Shown here: positions 11,001 to 23,096 of the stretch, in pieces
How the letters are laid out: each line of letters opens with the position of its first letter
Numbering within the stretch: position 1 is the stretch's first letter
From: Mesomycoplasma conjunctivae
GTDB taxonomy: Bacteria; Bacillota_I; Bacilli_A; Mycoplasmatales; Metamycoplasmataceae
Length of the DNA: 64,000 bases
Direction: 5' to 3'
NCBI RefSeq assembly: GCF_000026765.1
Contig: NC_012806.1
Span: forward strand, 701,743 to 765,742
The notes under the pieces: generated by a model
The model's input: the letters and a program-made list of their open reading frames with translations, nothing else
Databases searched by the model: none
Told to the model about the DNA's origin: nothing
Translations under genes and position numbers: made by a program

Positions 11001-12833
11001 TTGAAAGTAAAATTGAAAACCTTCATAGGCGCTAGCACGATATTAGCCCCTATGTCTTTTTTGGTTGCTTGTGGAGTTCAAGCTAATAAAGATGATGAAA
11101 TCCTTTTTACAACTTCTCAAGGTCCACAATGACCACTTATGCAAGCTTTAGCAGGAGAAAAAGGATTGATAGCTTACTATAATAGAATCTTCAAAAATAA
11201 TAAAGATTTTGTTCCAGTTAAATTAATTTTTAATACTGAGTCCAAAGCCAATTCGCAAGCAGATACAGCAAGGAATGTTTCTAATCTTTTAAACAATAAA
11301 AGCGATAAAATTCCTTCTATCGCTCTAGCAGATGCTGCTACTGCTTTTTCTGCTAATGAACATGGGGCACTTTTAGATTTATCAGAATCTTTGATTAATT
11401 CTAATTTATTTGATGACAAAATTATTTCTCAATATAATAGCATCAAAATTGCTAATCATCCAATTTATAATATTCCATTTAATATTAATGAAAATGATGC
11501 TACTAGCTTTAATTTAGATAATTTAAGAATTATTTTCAATATTATTGAAAATAATGGTGGTAAAGTAGATAAATCAATGCCACTTTATCTCAAAGCTCAA
11601 GATAGCCTTCAAAAAGGAAATAATACACCATCAAATAGTTTATTTTATGCTATTAAAGCAAAGTCTAAAACATCTTTTGAAGACTTTCACATTGATCAAA
11701 AAACCTTTGAAAATATAGATAATTTACTAGATTTTGTTGACAAATTTATGACAAACATTGAAGTGGATCAAGATAAATTAAAAAACCTTGATGAAAATAC
11801 TCAAGATAGTTTTTTGCTTACAGTTGACTATGGTGATCAGTTTTTTATTAAGACACTTATTAGTAAAACCGATAGTTCGCTTTGGAAACCAAATGATAAT
11901 TTAAAAAAATTTGATTTTCCAATTATGGCAGATAATAATTTAAGAGATAAATTTTCTAAATTATGACAAAAACTAACAAAAATTGAGAAAATTAGATTTG
12001 ATTTACCAAATAAGCAAAACAAGCCAGTTTTTTTGCAATCACTTCAGTTTAAATTTTGAAAAAATCCACAAAATTCACAATGATCATATAAAGATATACT
12101 CAACTATCGCAGTGTGATTAGTATTTTACCTTCTGTTGCTGTTAAAGGTCAAGTAGATTCACCAAGCTCACGCTCATCAACCGCAGCAACTCCTGAAGAG
12201 GCTGCAGCAAATTTAAAAAGTGTTTCTACAATTCATGATGTTTACTTAGCTCCACAAATTTTACAAGCTAATCCTCAAGCAAAAAAAGTATATTGATCAG
12301 GTGGATCATCCTTAATTGGGATTAAAACTGGAAAACAAAATATTGATAAAGGTGCCATTAAGTTTTTGAATTGATTATTAAATGGTTGAAATGACATTGA
12401 AGGAAATGTGATGTCTAATATTAACTTTATCGCTGAAAAAAGCGCCTATTTTGTCCCAGTTAAATCTCAAGTTAACCAAGAAAATCTTAACAAACTAAAG
12501 CAATTACAACAAAAATACTTACAAGAAATTAATGATCAAGAAAAGGAAAAAGGAATCAGTGTAAAACAAGTAGACAGTAGTAAGATTCACTGAGCTCCTT
12601 ATATAAAAGCGCTCAATTTACAATCAGTTATTATTTCGCTGGAATCAATGTTGAATGCTCTTAAATCACAAAATACTACACTTGTATCAGATACTGGAAA
12701 CAAAACTATAGCCGAAATTTCTAACAACATTGAAGATGCATTAGTTGAAAGTACTCGTGTTGAAAATCCAACAATTACTGAGCCCAATAAAATTCTAGAA
12801 GCAATTGATGATATTATAAAATCTAGTAATTAG
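11001..12833 (+). CDS. P68-type surface lipoprotein (solute-binding-like)
   Basis: 610 aa. It starts at TTG, five bases after a strong AGGAGAA ribosome binding site; no ATG in that frame gives a full leader. The signal peptide ends in lipobox FLVAC, so the Cys at ~25 should be lipidated and anchor the protein on the outer face. The body aligns with the preceding gene. YWSGGSSLIGIKTG and FLNWLLNGW resemble the C-terminal part of solute-binding proteins of ABC importers, but no ABC genes are adjacent. Ligand unknown. Length and TGA(Trp) use are normal for mycoplasma lipoproteins. Confidence 0.8.
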
Positions 12834-12896
12834 TCAAAAGATTCTATAAAAATAAACACTTTTTATGAAAAATGATTAGGTTATAAGGTTTGTACA

Positions 12897-13709
12897 ATGA
12901 CAAAATTTGAAATGCTTTCTGTCTTTTGAAATACTAGAGTTGCCTTTATTGAGTTTTTAGGATCACTACTTTTAATATTTTTCTTTTTGGCATCAAAACA
13001 TATTATATATCAACTAAAATCAAATATTTTTGTTTCAAGCTTTCTCTATACTCTTTCATTTTTTTCAGCACTTTTTATCGCTCAAGCAGCTTCTGGATTT
13101 TTATCAAATTCAGATATCAAACCCTTTTTAATACCACAAGTTGTCATATTTGAATCAATTATCAAAGGCTTGACAAATTCATTTACAGGAACATTACTTT
13201 ATCAGGGTTATTTGTATATTTTTATCAGTCAAATTTTAGGTGTTATTTTTGGTTATTTGGCCTTCTTTTTATATATAAAAATGGTAAAAAATATCTCAAA
13301 ATATAAAGAAGATTTCCACAAAATAATAATGATTGAAAATACCCCTAAAATTACCACTTATTTACAAAAAGAAATCTTTTTTGGTTCATTATTTGTCTTT
13401 ATTTTAATGAGTATTCCAAGAATTCCTTTTAGTGCCAATTTAACTTTATTTGATCATCAGATTGTTTTATTTATCTTGTTACTATTCTTCTTTATTATTA
13501 ACATTAATACCGGTTTTATCAATTTTAATTTATGATCAACTTTAGTGATCATACCTTATTTAGCAATAAGAAAAATTAATAATTTTAATATTAGACTTTA
13601 TTTGTGACAAATCCTTATTAACATACTCATAACTATTCTAATACCTACAATTTTAAGTCTAATATTTTTAGGTATTGCCAGTGTTTCAAACTTAAGTTTT
13701 AATTTATAA
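12897..13709 (+). CDS. Multi-spanning membrane protein of unknown function
   Basis: 270 aa. Hydropathy by eye suggests five or six membrane spans with short basic loops. No catalytic motif is recognised. It lies between a lipoprotein gene 63 bp upstream and an M23-like lipoprotein 19 bp downstream on the same strand, so it probably belongs to the same surface operon and could be a permease or assembly partner; that role is inferred from position only. The start ATG is the first one in frame that gives a full leading helix. Confidence 0.65.
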
Positions 13710-13728
13710 AATCTAACAAAGGAAAAAA

Positions 13729-16080
13729 ATGTTTTGAAAAAAATACAATAAACTATTTTTAGGTATATTAACTCCTGCTTTGACCATTTCTACTGTGGTT
13801 TCTTGTGGGATAAATACTACTAATAACACTAATTTATTTACAAATTCTACTAATTTAGAATTAAATAAAAAGCACCCTTACTATTCAATTTATGAACCAC
13901 AATTTAATATTGATTTGTTTAAAACTAATAATTTAGAACAATTCATAACAGCAGAGTTTGCTAAAGTACCTTATCAAGTACAAAATTCTAACTCCAAATT
14001 AATCAACATTAATCAAGACTTTCAAATATCACATATTTCACAATTACAACAAATTAATAGTAACAATGAAATAGTTAAACCAACAGCTGAGAATAATACT
14101 TTAACTTTAGATCAAGCTAAAGTGGAAATCAAAAATTTCAAGCAAAATAAATTGGCAAATCGTTTTATCAAATTAAATTTAGATTTACAAAATTTACAAT
14201 CAAAAGCTAAACAAATCAACATAGATCTCAATAATTTCTATTATGAAATAAACTATAATCAAATTCAAGAAAATAATGATGACACAAGAATTCTAGATAT
14301 TCCTATTACTATTAGATATTATAATGCTGATGACAAACAAAACCCTTACAAGAGAGAAAATTTTATTACAATATATAAACAAATTAGCGGTTTTGCTCCA
14401 AATAAACCAAAGCAAGAAAATATTAATAAAACCAAAATGATTAGCGAAATTGACTATAAAAATAAAGCTAATGTTTCTATTTATAGAGCTCTGGAAAGTT
14501 TAAATTCTAAGGAAGAAATCAAAGGTGAGACTGATACTTTAATTAAAACTAAATATCTTGATAAACAACTAAAAGATATTGATTTGTTTACAGTAGAAAC
14601 TCCTCAAGATAGTAAAAGTCAATATTATCTAAAAGATCTTACACTAGGCGATGATCTAAGATCTATTTTAGTAACTATTGTGACTACCACAGGTAATGGA
14701 ACAAATGCTTACAGTACAGAAAAAGTCTATAAAATTGAAGGTTTTAAGCAACTAGATCAGCAGGAAGTCAAACAATTATTTAAAAAATATTTACAAGTAC
14801 AACTCAAAGGTGGTATTAGTTTTTTAAACTATGATTTTGCCCATGTCAATAAAAATGATTTTGTAACTAACTTTGATCAAAATAACTTTTTTGATATTAA
14901 AATTAATATTTTAGAAAAAAGTAGTGATACTAGTTTAGTTGCACGCACAACTAAAGCTAACATTAGTTTTAAATCAAAAAATTCTATCTTCCAAGATTTT
15001 GATATTGAGGATTTTGATATTGGAGTACCAAAATTTGTTTCTCTATTTGATTCTTCAACCCCATTATTAAATAAAAATCAAATTTTTTCCCCTTATAATG
15101 CTTCAGTCTATATACCAGAATTAGAAAGAAGAAATATTGGCGAAATTAGAAATAGTATTAATGAAGAGAGTAAATCTTTTCTAACTTCTGGTGGTTACAA
15201 AGAATTTCGTACTTTCTACACTAATGATAAATTAACTCAAGCAGTTCACTATGGTGAAGATGTCTTAGTACCAACTGATCTACCACTAAAAACTTTTGCT
15301 AAATCAAAATTACTAGGAGCTTACTACTTACCAAATCAAGGGCCTGCTGAAGGAATTGGAACAACTGTTGCATTACAAGTTGATGTTAAGGACCTAGAAA
15401 TTAGTCAAGAAACTAAGGACAAATATTTACGTAATGTAGATGCTGTTGTTTTCTTTTTTATACACTTAGACAATAATAAGCTTGCGCTTTTAGGTCAAAC
15501 AGCACAAGTTGAACAGGGTGATAAGAATAATTCAAGAATAGCAACTTATGTAAAAGATGTTAGTCCGACTAATCCAAAAGAATTAGAAAAAAATACTATT
15601 TTTGGTGCAATTGGACACATGTCTAACAATGGTGGTTGATCACCGCACGTTCACATCGAAGCCTATCCAATTCGATATGAAATCAAAGATGGTAAAAAAG
15701 TATTTGCCGAAAAATTTTTAAATCAGAAATATTTGCTTGAATCTCAAAGCAAAATTAGAATAGCACCAAGCCGTATTGATGAATATATCAAAGTAAATAA
15801 ACAAGATAAGCAAATTATTCAACTAACAAAGCTCAAAGCTGCAGGTGTACAAGCTGCATTTAGTAAAGAGATTAACTTAGTTGATAATAGTGGAAAAGAT
15901 ACTAAAAAGCTTGACACACAATTTAAGGGCTATAAAAATAGAGATTATACTAAATCAATCGATGATTTATTTATTGAAAAACAAGCATTAGATCCAAATA
16001 TATTTTTCCAATTTCGCGATGATAAATCCTCACGAGTAAGATTGGATAACTTATTTACAAAAGCAAAACAAAATAGTTAA
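13729..16080 (+). CDS. Lipoprotein with M23 (LytM-like) peptidase domain
   Basis: 783 aa. The signal peptide ends in VVSC, giving a lipid-modified Cys at ~22. The C-terminal third carries an M23 metallopeptidase pattern: HYGED (H507, D511), IHL (H579) and PHVHIE (H640, H642). That equals the zinc ligands and catalytic His residues of LytM-type enzymes, all kept. M23 enzymes normally cut peptidoglycan, which mycoplasmas lack, so the substrate must be something else, such as host or competitor material. The N-terminal ~450 residues are unrecognised. A strong terminator follows, so this is probably the last gene of the surface operon. Confidence 0.75.
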
Positions 16081-16086
16081 AAGCCA

Positions 16087-16132
16087 AAAGATAAAAAAAC
16101 ACAAAAGCGAATTTTTGTGTTTTTTTATCTTT
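16087..16132 (+). terminator. Intrinsic terminator after the M23-like lipoprotein
   Basis: A long AT-rich hairpin, AAAAGATAAAAAAACACAAAA paired with its near-perfect complement, ends in T-rich sequence just past the stop codon. Confidence 0.85.
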
Positions 16133-16169
16133 ATTTTTATAGTGTTTTGAATTTTAAGCTTTATTTTAG

Positions 16170-16175
16170 TATAAT
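16170..16175 (+). promoter_or_regulatory. -10 box TATAAT of a probably leaderless gene
   Basis: TATAAT ends seven bases before the ATG at 16183, so transcription should start at or next to the start codon. No ribosome binding site is present. Confidence 0.6.
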
Positions 16176-16182
16176 TAAATAC

Positions 16183-18021
16183 ATGAAAATAAATAGGATA
16201 CATATAGTAATTTTATCTTTACTTTTAACTAGCGTTAGTAGTGTAACTGCAATAGGTTTAGGTGTACACTTCAGCAATTATCAAAAGGATGAAATATCTC
16301 CAGAAAAAATTGATTCCAACTCTTTTGAAAAAAGCAAGAAAGCAAAACCGAATTTAATTAAAAAAGAAAAAGAACAAACTATAGAAATAAAAAAACCTCC
16401 TAATCCTAAACCTATTTTAGAAAAGCAACAACCAAAAAAGATAGAAAATAAGCAAGTCGATAAAAATACTAATGCTAATGCTAATTCCTTAGATAAAAAA
16501 ATCCTACAATTTTTAAATACTAACAAGCCCGTTACCAGCAAAAATGAACAAAAAACAAAAACAGAACCCGCAAAGACAAATAACCAAAATCAAACAAATA
16601 TTAATAATAATCGAGTAGTAAATGGTCAAGCTAAAAATAATCAGATTACAAATAATCAAGTAGTAACTGACAAAGCTAAAAATAATCAGATTACAAATAA
16701 TCAAACTGATGTTAATTTATTAGATAATAAAGCAAATGAGGTAAAAAATAATTCTAATAATCAGCAACTACCTAGTACAAATGATGTAGATAATCAGGAA
16801 TCTAAAAATTTAGTTACACCAAAAAATTATATTGATCAAACAAGTCCTCAAACTAATGAGAATAAAATAATAGATGAAACTAAAACTGATTCACAAAAAG
16901 TAAATGAGGTAAAAAATACTTCTAATGATCAGCAACCACCTAAAACAAATGATGTAGATAATCAGGAATCTAAAAATTTAGTTACACCAAAAAATTATAT
17001 TGATCAAACAAGTCCTCAAACTAATGAGAATAAAATAATAGATGAAAATAAAACTGATTTACAAAAAGCAAATGATAAATTAGAAAACAGTGAACAAAAT
17101 AAGCAATTTATTGCGGAAAATGAAACATTGGCTTATATAAATTCGCCAGAATTAAGAAGTAAAAAATGAGAAAAAATCTTTAAAAATGAAGCAAAAATAG
17201 ATCATGAATTAATTGAAAAAAATATTACAAGTTTCACAAGTACACCCTCGCATTTTAACAATCTGAACTTAAATATACCTAAATATTCTTTGCCAGTTGA
17301 ATTAAAATATGATGCTGATAAAAAATATTCAAGATTTGATAAAAATATTTTAACAGAATTAGACACTACTTTTGTAGGTGCAGGCGCTCGAAAAACTGTA
17401 GAAAAAGGTAGAACTTTTTTTGAAAGTACCTTTAATTTACCACTTAACCCGATTAATGATGAAAATAAAAATAATGTTTTTCAAATTTTTACTAGATTTT
17501 TTAATTTTGCTTGAACAAATGTAGGATCACAAAATTTAGAAAGTGACAAACCTTTTACCTTTGTTAACAATAACTCAATTATCAGATATAGTCATGCCTT
17601 TACTTGAAAAAACCGGGTTGATAGACTTATGGTGATTTGAGATGGTGATTGAAATGAAAATAATATTCCTAAATTTAAAAAGTATTTAGAAGAGTTACTA
17701 TCATTTTACAAAGAACAAACTGGCATTATTTTTAAATTTTTAACTGTATTTATTCAAGGAAAATCTGCAAACAATATTGCTAGTTTGATAAGACAAATTG
17801 AAAGGGCAATTAATATTGGTAATGTTATAGGTTTTACTGCACTTAATACTAAAGAAATAATAAAAAATTATTTTAGTGATGCATGACATAGAGATCAAGA
17901 TGATTCAAAACATTACTCAATTTATGATGTATTATACTTATCAAAATTACTACAATTAACAGATAAAGATGAGGTCGAAGATACAACTTCATCATATGGT
18001 GCACGAATTAAATTTTTATAA
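16183..18021 (+). CDS. Repeat-containing membrane-anchored protein, function unknown
   Basis: 612 aa. An uncleaved-looking signal anchor lies at residues ~6-30. A long Asn/Lys/Gln-rich low-complexity region (~30-320) follows, with two tandem 56-residue repeats that include NQESKNLVTPKNYIDQTSPQ. The C-terminal ~280 residues form a more normal globular region with several TGA(Trp) codons and no recognised domain. The layout of anchor, disordered repeats and globular head suggests a surface-exposed protein. The start is chosen at MKINRIHIV because a -10 box sits just upstream; a longer in-frame extension from 16117 would place the start inside the terminator. Confidence 0.7.
16738..17073 (+). 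repeat. Two tandem 168-bp coding repeats
   Basis: Two copies (16738-16905 and 16906-17073), nearly identical over their second halves, encode 56 aa each. Such repeats let surface proteins change length by recombination. Confidence 0.85.
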
Positions 18022-18047
18022 TTATAAATATAATAAGAAAGACTAAT

Positions 18048-18920
18048 ATGAAAGTAAAAAAATGTATTATTCCAGCGGCCGGCTGAGGAACAAGATTTCT
18101 ACCGCTAACAAAAATTGTTCACAAAGAGTTAGTTCCTGTTTTAGCAAAGCCAATAATTGACTATTTAATTCAAGAAGCTTTTGATGCCGGAATTGAAGAA
18201 GTCTACCTAATTTTATCGCCAAGAAAAGTCGAAATTATGGATTATTTTCGCAAATATGACGCTCTTGAAGAACAACTAGAATCACAAAGAAAAGATGAAT
18301 TATTGAAAATTGTTAGAACTACAAATAGAGAAGCTAAAATAAAAGTTGTTTATCAAAATGAACAATTAGGACTAGGACATGCAATTGCAGTTGCTAGACA
18401 TAAAATAAAAAATGAACCTTTTGCAGTTATTCTCGGTGATGACTTAATAGATTCTAAAACTCCTTGCATTGCTGATTTAATAGAAGTTTATAAAAAAACT
18501 AATTCATCGGTTGTAGGAGTAACTGACATTGAAATTTCTGAATCAAATAAATATGGTATTGTAATACCAAAAGATCAAAAACAAAGAAATGAAAGCATTT
18601 TTGAAATTAGCGGAGCAATTGAAAAACCAAATCCTGAGGTAGCACCTTCAAACAAAGCTATTATTGGTCGTTATGTCTTCACACCTGAAATTATGAATAT
18701 TTTAGCAAATTTAAAACCAGGAGTAAACAACGAAATTCAACTTGCAGATGCTTTTACAAATTTATTAAAAAATCAATCAATTTATGCATTTAATATCAAA
18801 GATCAAAGATATGATTTAGGAAGTGTTGAAGGTTTTATCAAGGCAAATATTGATTTTGCGCTCAAAGACCCTTCTTTAAAAGAAACAATTACAAATTTTC
18901 TTAAATCTAAAAAATTATAA
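18048..18920 (+). CDS. galU: UTP-glucose-1-phosphate uridylyltransferase
   Basis: 290 aa. It makes UDP-glucose, the donor for glycolipids or capsular sugars. The nucleotide-binding start KKCIIPAAGWGTRFLPLTK and EQLGLGHAIAVA, VILGDDLI and RYDLGSVEGFIKAN are family signatures. The Trp in AAGWGTR is TGA-encoded. A TATAAT box lies 14 bases before the ATG. Length is normal for the family. The next gene is convergent. Confidence 0.95.
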
Positions 18921-19030
18921 TTGCTAATCTTATAATTTTTTAGATAACAAATTTGCTATCTATATTTTTCAGTTTGGCTTAAAAAACCTTTATTTATAAA
19001 GGAATTAGGATTTTTGAACTATATTTTAGT

Positions 19031-19067
19031 ACAAAAAAACAACCAAATTAATGGTTGTTTTTTTGTG
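19031..19067. terminator. Bidirectional terminator between galU and ldh
   Basis: The hairpin AAAAAACAACCA / TGGTTGTTTTTT, with A and T runs on both sides, lies between two convergent genes. Confidence 0.8.
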
Positions 19068-19078
19068 TATTTTTTTAA

Positions 19079-20032
19079 TTACTCAGTAATATTTTTGATT
19101 GCTGTTGTATAAATATCATCAATGATTTTAATAGATTTTCTGAATTTTTCTTGTTCTTTTTCATTAAGGCTAATTTGAACAATTTTTTCAATTCCATTTT
19201 TCCCAATAACCGCTGGTACACCAACATTGACATCGTGGAATCCAAATTCACCGTGAAGGTTAGCACCAACAATCATAATTTTTTTAGAATCTTCAATTAT
19301 ATTTCTAACTATTGAAGCAAGCGCTGCTCCGATACCATAGAAAGTTGCTCTTTTACGACTTATAATTTCGTAGGCTTTTCTAGAAACTGGATATTCTAGT
19401 TCTGCTTCATAGTTATCTGCATGAATACCTGTTAGAGCTGAAAAGTGACAAATGCACTCACCTGCAATTTTAATATTAGAGTAGGCAACAAATGATGAAT
19501 CCCCATGTTCTCCCATTACAAAAGCTTGAACTGAATCAGGGGAAACTTTTGCTCTTTTAGCTAAGTCAACTTTAAGTCTTGCTGTATCTAGAATTGTTCC
19601 TGAACCAATAACACGATTGTGTTCAAAACCTGAAGCATCACGGTAAGCACGGGTAACAACATCCACTGGGTTTGAAGCAATAATTGTGAAACCTTTAAAG
19701 CCTGAATCTTTAACTTTGTATGCAATTTCACGAATAATACGAATGTTATCTTCAACTAATTGTAGGCGAGTTTCACCTGGTTTTTGTGGTCTACCAGCAG
19801 TAATTACAACAAAATCTGCATCAGCAATATCTTTGTAATCTGCTTTAAAAACACGATAAGGTCTTAATAATGAAGCGCTAGCATCTTCAAAATCTAGAGC
19901 TTGCCCTTCTGCAAAATCTGGGTTAATATCAATAATTCCATATTCACTAGCTAACCCTTGATTCATTGCTGAATAAAGGAATGAATTTCCAACATTACCA
20001 GATCCAATGAGAATAATTTTTGTTGATTTCAT
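19079..20032 (-). CDS. ldh: L-lactate dehydrogenase
   Basis: 317 aa. It reduces pyruvate to L-lactate and regenerates NAD+ for glycolysis. The NAD-binding GSGNVGNS is near the start. RPQKPGETR holds the substrate-closing loop, and ASNPVDVVT and the catalytic GEHGDSSF are present. A good AAAGGAG ribosome binding site precedes the ATG. No TGA is used within this gene. The MFS transporter upstream on the same strand is 42 bp away and may share its transcript. Confidence 0.96.
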   Translation of the reverse strand: MKSTKIILIGSGNVGNSFLYSAMNQGLASEYGIIDINPDFAEGQALDFEDASASLLRPYRVFKADYKDIADADFVVITAGRPQKPGETRLQLVEDNIRIIREIAYKVKDSGFKGFTIIASNPVDVVTRAYRDASGFEHNRVIGSGTILDTARLKVDLAKRAKVSPDSVQAFVMGEHGDSSFVAYSNIKIAGECICHFSALTGIHADNYEAELEYPVSRKAYEIISRKRATFYGIGAALASIVRNIIEDSKKIMIVGANLHGEFGFHDVNVGVPAVIGKNGIEKIVQISLNEKEQEKFRKSIKIIDDIYTTAIKNITE

Positions 20033-20074
20033 ATTTGAACTCCTTTGTTTGTAAATAAATTTAATTAAAGTATT

Positions 20075-21535
20075 TTATTTTTTAATAATTTTTTTAAGGT
20101 TTGATTTTCTTAGTTTGAAAAAACTAATATAATCTGGGTTTGGTTCTTTTAGCAAGGTAATACCAACAGAAGCCGCAAGTGAGAAAATAACTAGAGTTGC
20201 AAGTGCTGCCGCTGCTCAATTATAACTCAAATTAGCATCTGCTCTAATGTCTATTCCTGGGGGAGTGTTTATTAATGAAACAACGATATTCCCAATAGTA
20301 AAAGCGGTATATCCAAGACCTCAAATAAGACCAAATTGGTAACCAACTTTTTTTGGATTAGAACCTTTATATTCATGAGGTAAATTAAGAATAACTCCTT
20401 GAATTCCTCATAAACAAGTTCCCATTAAAAGCCCAAAAATTAAAAATAATATAGAATATCCACCATAAGTATTTGGTCCTTCATATGAAGCTCCATATAC
20501 AAAAGTTATTGCTCCTAAAACATAGAAGGTAACTCCTAACGAAATAACAGATGCTATAAAACCACGACGTTTAATTTGATATTTAGAAACTAGACCCACA
20601 ATAAATGGACCAACAAACATTCCACAAAGAAAAATAATTAAAAATGAGTTAATTTTTTGGTCAAAAATCCCTGGAGATACAACTAATTCTGGAACTAAGC
20701 GATGGAATAATCCTTTAGATAGTGCAAAAGGAAGCACAACCGCCATTAATCAAGATCCATATAAAATAGTTCAATATCAAGTATCCTTTTGTTTAAGAAA
20801 TCTCATGATTGACAATTGTTCTTTGTTAGGATTTGCTTTTTCACGCTCAATTGCTGAAGGATAAAGATCAAATTTTGTTCCTAAAATCATGTAGCCAATT
20901 AACGGAATTAAAGTTAATAGGCTAATAATTAATAGAATAGTTTGTCAATGAGATTGAATCCCAGAAATAACTTTAGAATCTGAAGTAACAAAAGGAATCA
21001 AAGTTATAATAGTACCAATCGGATATACAAAAGGTGCAAATTGTGAGACAACAGCCTTTTGACGAGAATTCATATAATTAGAAATAATTGGTTGAATAAA
21101 AACTATTTGCATAGTTCCACCAATCGCAAAAATAGTTCTAAGAATAATGAATCCAGCATAAGATGGTGAATAAGGTGCTATTATTCCAAAAAGCATTAAA
21201 ACTAGTGAAATAATAACAGCATACTTATGTGAAACTTTGACGATAAGTCAACCAACTAAAATAGAACCAATAGCTCTACCTATAGTTATACCTCAATTAA
21301 CTGCTTGATTTACTATGGTTGGTGGTGCAGCATCACTGGTTGGAAAGTAGTAACCATTAATACCCTGTCCACCTGCTTTTCCACCTAATCCTGCTGAAGG
21401 AAAACCTCAATTTATAACAAATAGTAAATATGCAAAAAGTAACAAAACTAGCAATATTAATCCACTAGTAAATGTTAACTTTTTTTCTTTAGTATGTTTG
21501 GTAGCAAAATTTAATATAAAGTTTGATTTCTGCAT
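20075..21535 (-). CDS. MFS transporter, substrate unknown
   Basis: 486 aa with about 12 hydrophobic segments. Cytoplasmic loops such as KYQIKRRG and GWLIVKVSHKY, between spans, fit the major facilitator superfamily. Several TGA codons encode Trp. Its place just upstream of ldh on the same strand suggests a link to carbon metabolism, for example sugar or organic-acid uptake or lactate export, but no substrate motif is visible. Confidence 0.8.
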
Positions 21536-21751
21536 TTAATATCCCTATTTTTCTGCTAAATTTTTATTCTAGCAAGTTTAATTATACAAAATTTTTGTAC
21601 CATTTTAACAAAAAATCTAAAATTTAGGAACATAAAAAATGACTGCGAAATAATTATATCATAAACTTAAAAAATTAATATAATCAGGTGTTATATTTGT
21701 AGCGAAAAAACATAAATACTATTAATTTCCTAAGAATTTAAATTGATATAT

Positions 21752-23056
21752 CTAATCAATATGATTATCTTGAAATACTTTCTTAATTTTATTTGATGTT
21801 TCATGTAAATCTACTATCGGTTTTGTTTGATAATTAGTAGGTAAAAACTTGCTTATATAATAATTGTTACTATCAAATTTTTTTTGTTGCAAAATTGGAT
21901 TAAAAATTCGAGTAAAAAGTTGTGCATCAACCCCACATCCCGCAACTCATTGTCAACTATGATGATTTATTATAGGATCATAATCAATTAAATGCTGAGC
22001 AAAAAATTTTTCACCTTCATGCCAATCAATAAATAAATTTTTAGTTAAAAATGATGCTACCACCATTCTAGCTCTATTGTGCATAAAACCTGTTTGGAGT
22101 AGTTCTTGAATTGCTGCATCAATAAGCGGAAATCCAGTTTTACCTTCTTTTCATAATTTAAGTTTTTCATCAGCTTGGTTATATTCTAAAAAGTAAAATT
22201 TTCGATTTCAAGGATTACCAAAATTTCAGTTTGTTTGACTAGCTAGAAAATTGAAATGATAATAAAATTCTCTTCAAATTAATTGGCGAATAAGCTCATG
22301 ATTAATATTTTTAGTTTCTTGATAAACATATAAAAGTAATTGGCGAATTGAAATAATTCCAAATCTAATAGCCGGTGAAATTTTATTTGAATCAATTGCT
22401 AAATTATTTCTATTTTTTGCATAATCATGAATATTATTTTTTAATATTTCTAATATTTGATCAATGCTATTTGGAAAGAATGTTTGAAAATATTTAAACT
22501 CTTGCAGAAAAGAACAACTTTTACTATTTTTGTAAATTTGTGTATAAAAATGAAGAGTTTTTTTGACAGTGGGCAAGTTTTCTACTAACTTAGAAACACA
22601 ATTATTATAAAAGGGTGTAAAGACTTTATAAAAGGAATTAGAATTGTTTAGAATATCACCCGGCCTAAATAGTAAGTAGTCATTAAATTCTTTAAATATA
22701 ATATTATTTTTTTGACAAAATTGCTTTAAATCCTTATCTCTTGCAAGCGCAAAGTCACTTCAATCTTTATTAATATAAATTCTTTCAATTTTGTTGGCTT
22801 GCAAGATTTCCTCAAAAACTTCAATTTCATTTTCTGCATAAAATAAGTTAATATTGACTTTTTTGGAAAGATTAATTAAGGCATTATTCAAAAAATCAAA
22901 TGCTTTTTGTGAAAAATATTCATTTTTCTCATACAATTGCTTTTTATTATATATAAAAAACAAGAAAATGTTTTCACCATTGGTCTCTTCAACAAGATTT
23001 AGCAATCCTAGATTATCTTCAACTCTAATATCACGATGAAACAAAAAAATATTCAT
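21752..23056 (-). CDS. phrB: Deoxyribodipyrimidine photolyase
   Basis: 434 aa. It repairs UV-induced pyrimidine dimers using light and reduced FAD. The N-terminal antenna domain starts [15 protein letters not shown]. The C-terminal FAD domain has [14 protein letters not shown] and the hallmark run [16 protein letters not shown] followed by [14 protein letters not shown] encodes the key Trp residues. Length is a little below the usual 450-470 aa but no motif is missing. It is divergent from the tmcAL-like gene, 40 bp apart. Photolyases are uncommon in mycoplasmas. Confidence 0.94.
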
Positions 23057-23096
23057 ATTAACCTACTACACTAATTTAAATTTTATAAGGAAAACT

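Noticed and set aside
16281-16704. Minus-strand hydrophobic open frames opposite the repeat protein
   Set aside because: They are the complement of Asn/Lys-rich codons, with no start signals.
16738-17073. Tandem repeat considered as a CRISPR
   Set aside because: Two coding units of 168 bp with no spacers; no array of short repeats exists in the window.
9284-18021. Surface genes looked like chains of short broken genes
   Set aside because: All breaks are TGA codons, which are Trp here; no TAA or TAG interrupts the frames checked.
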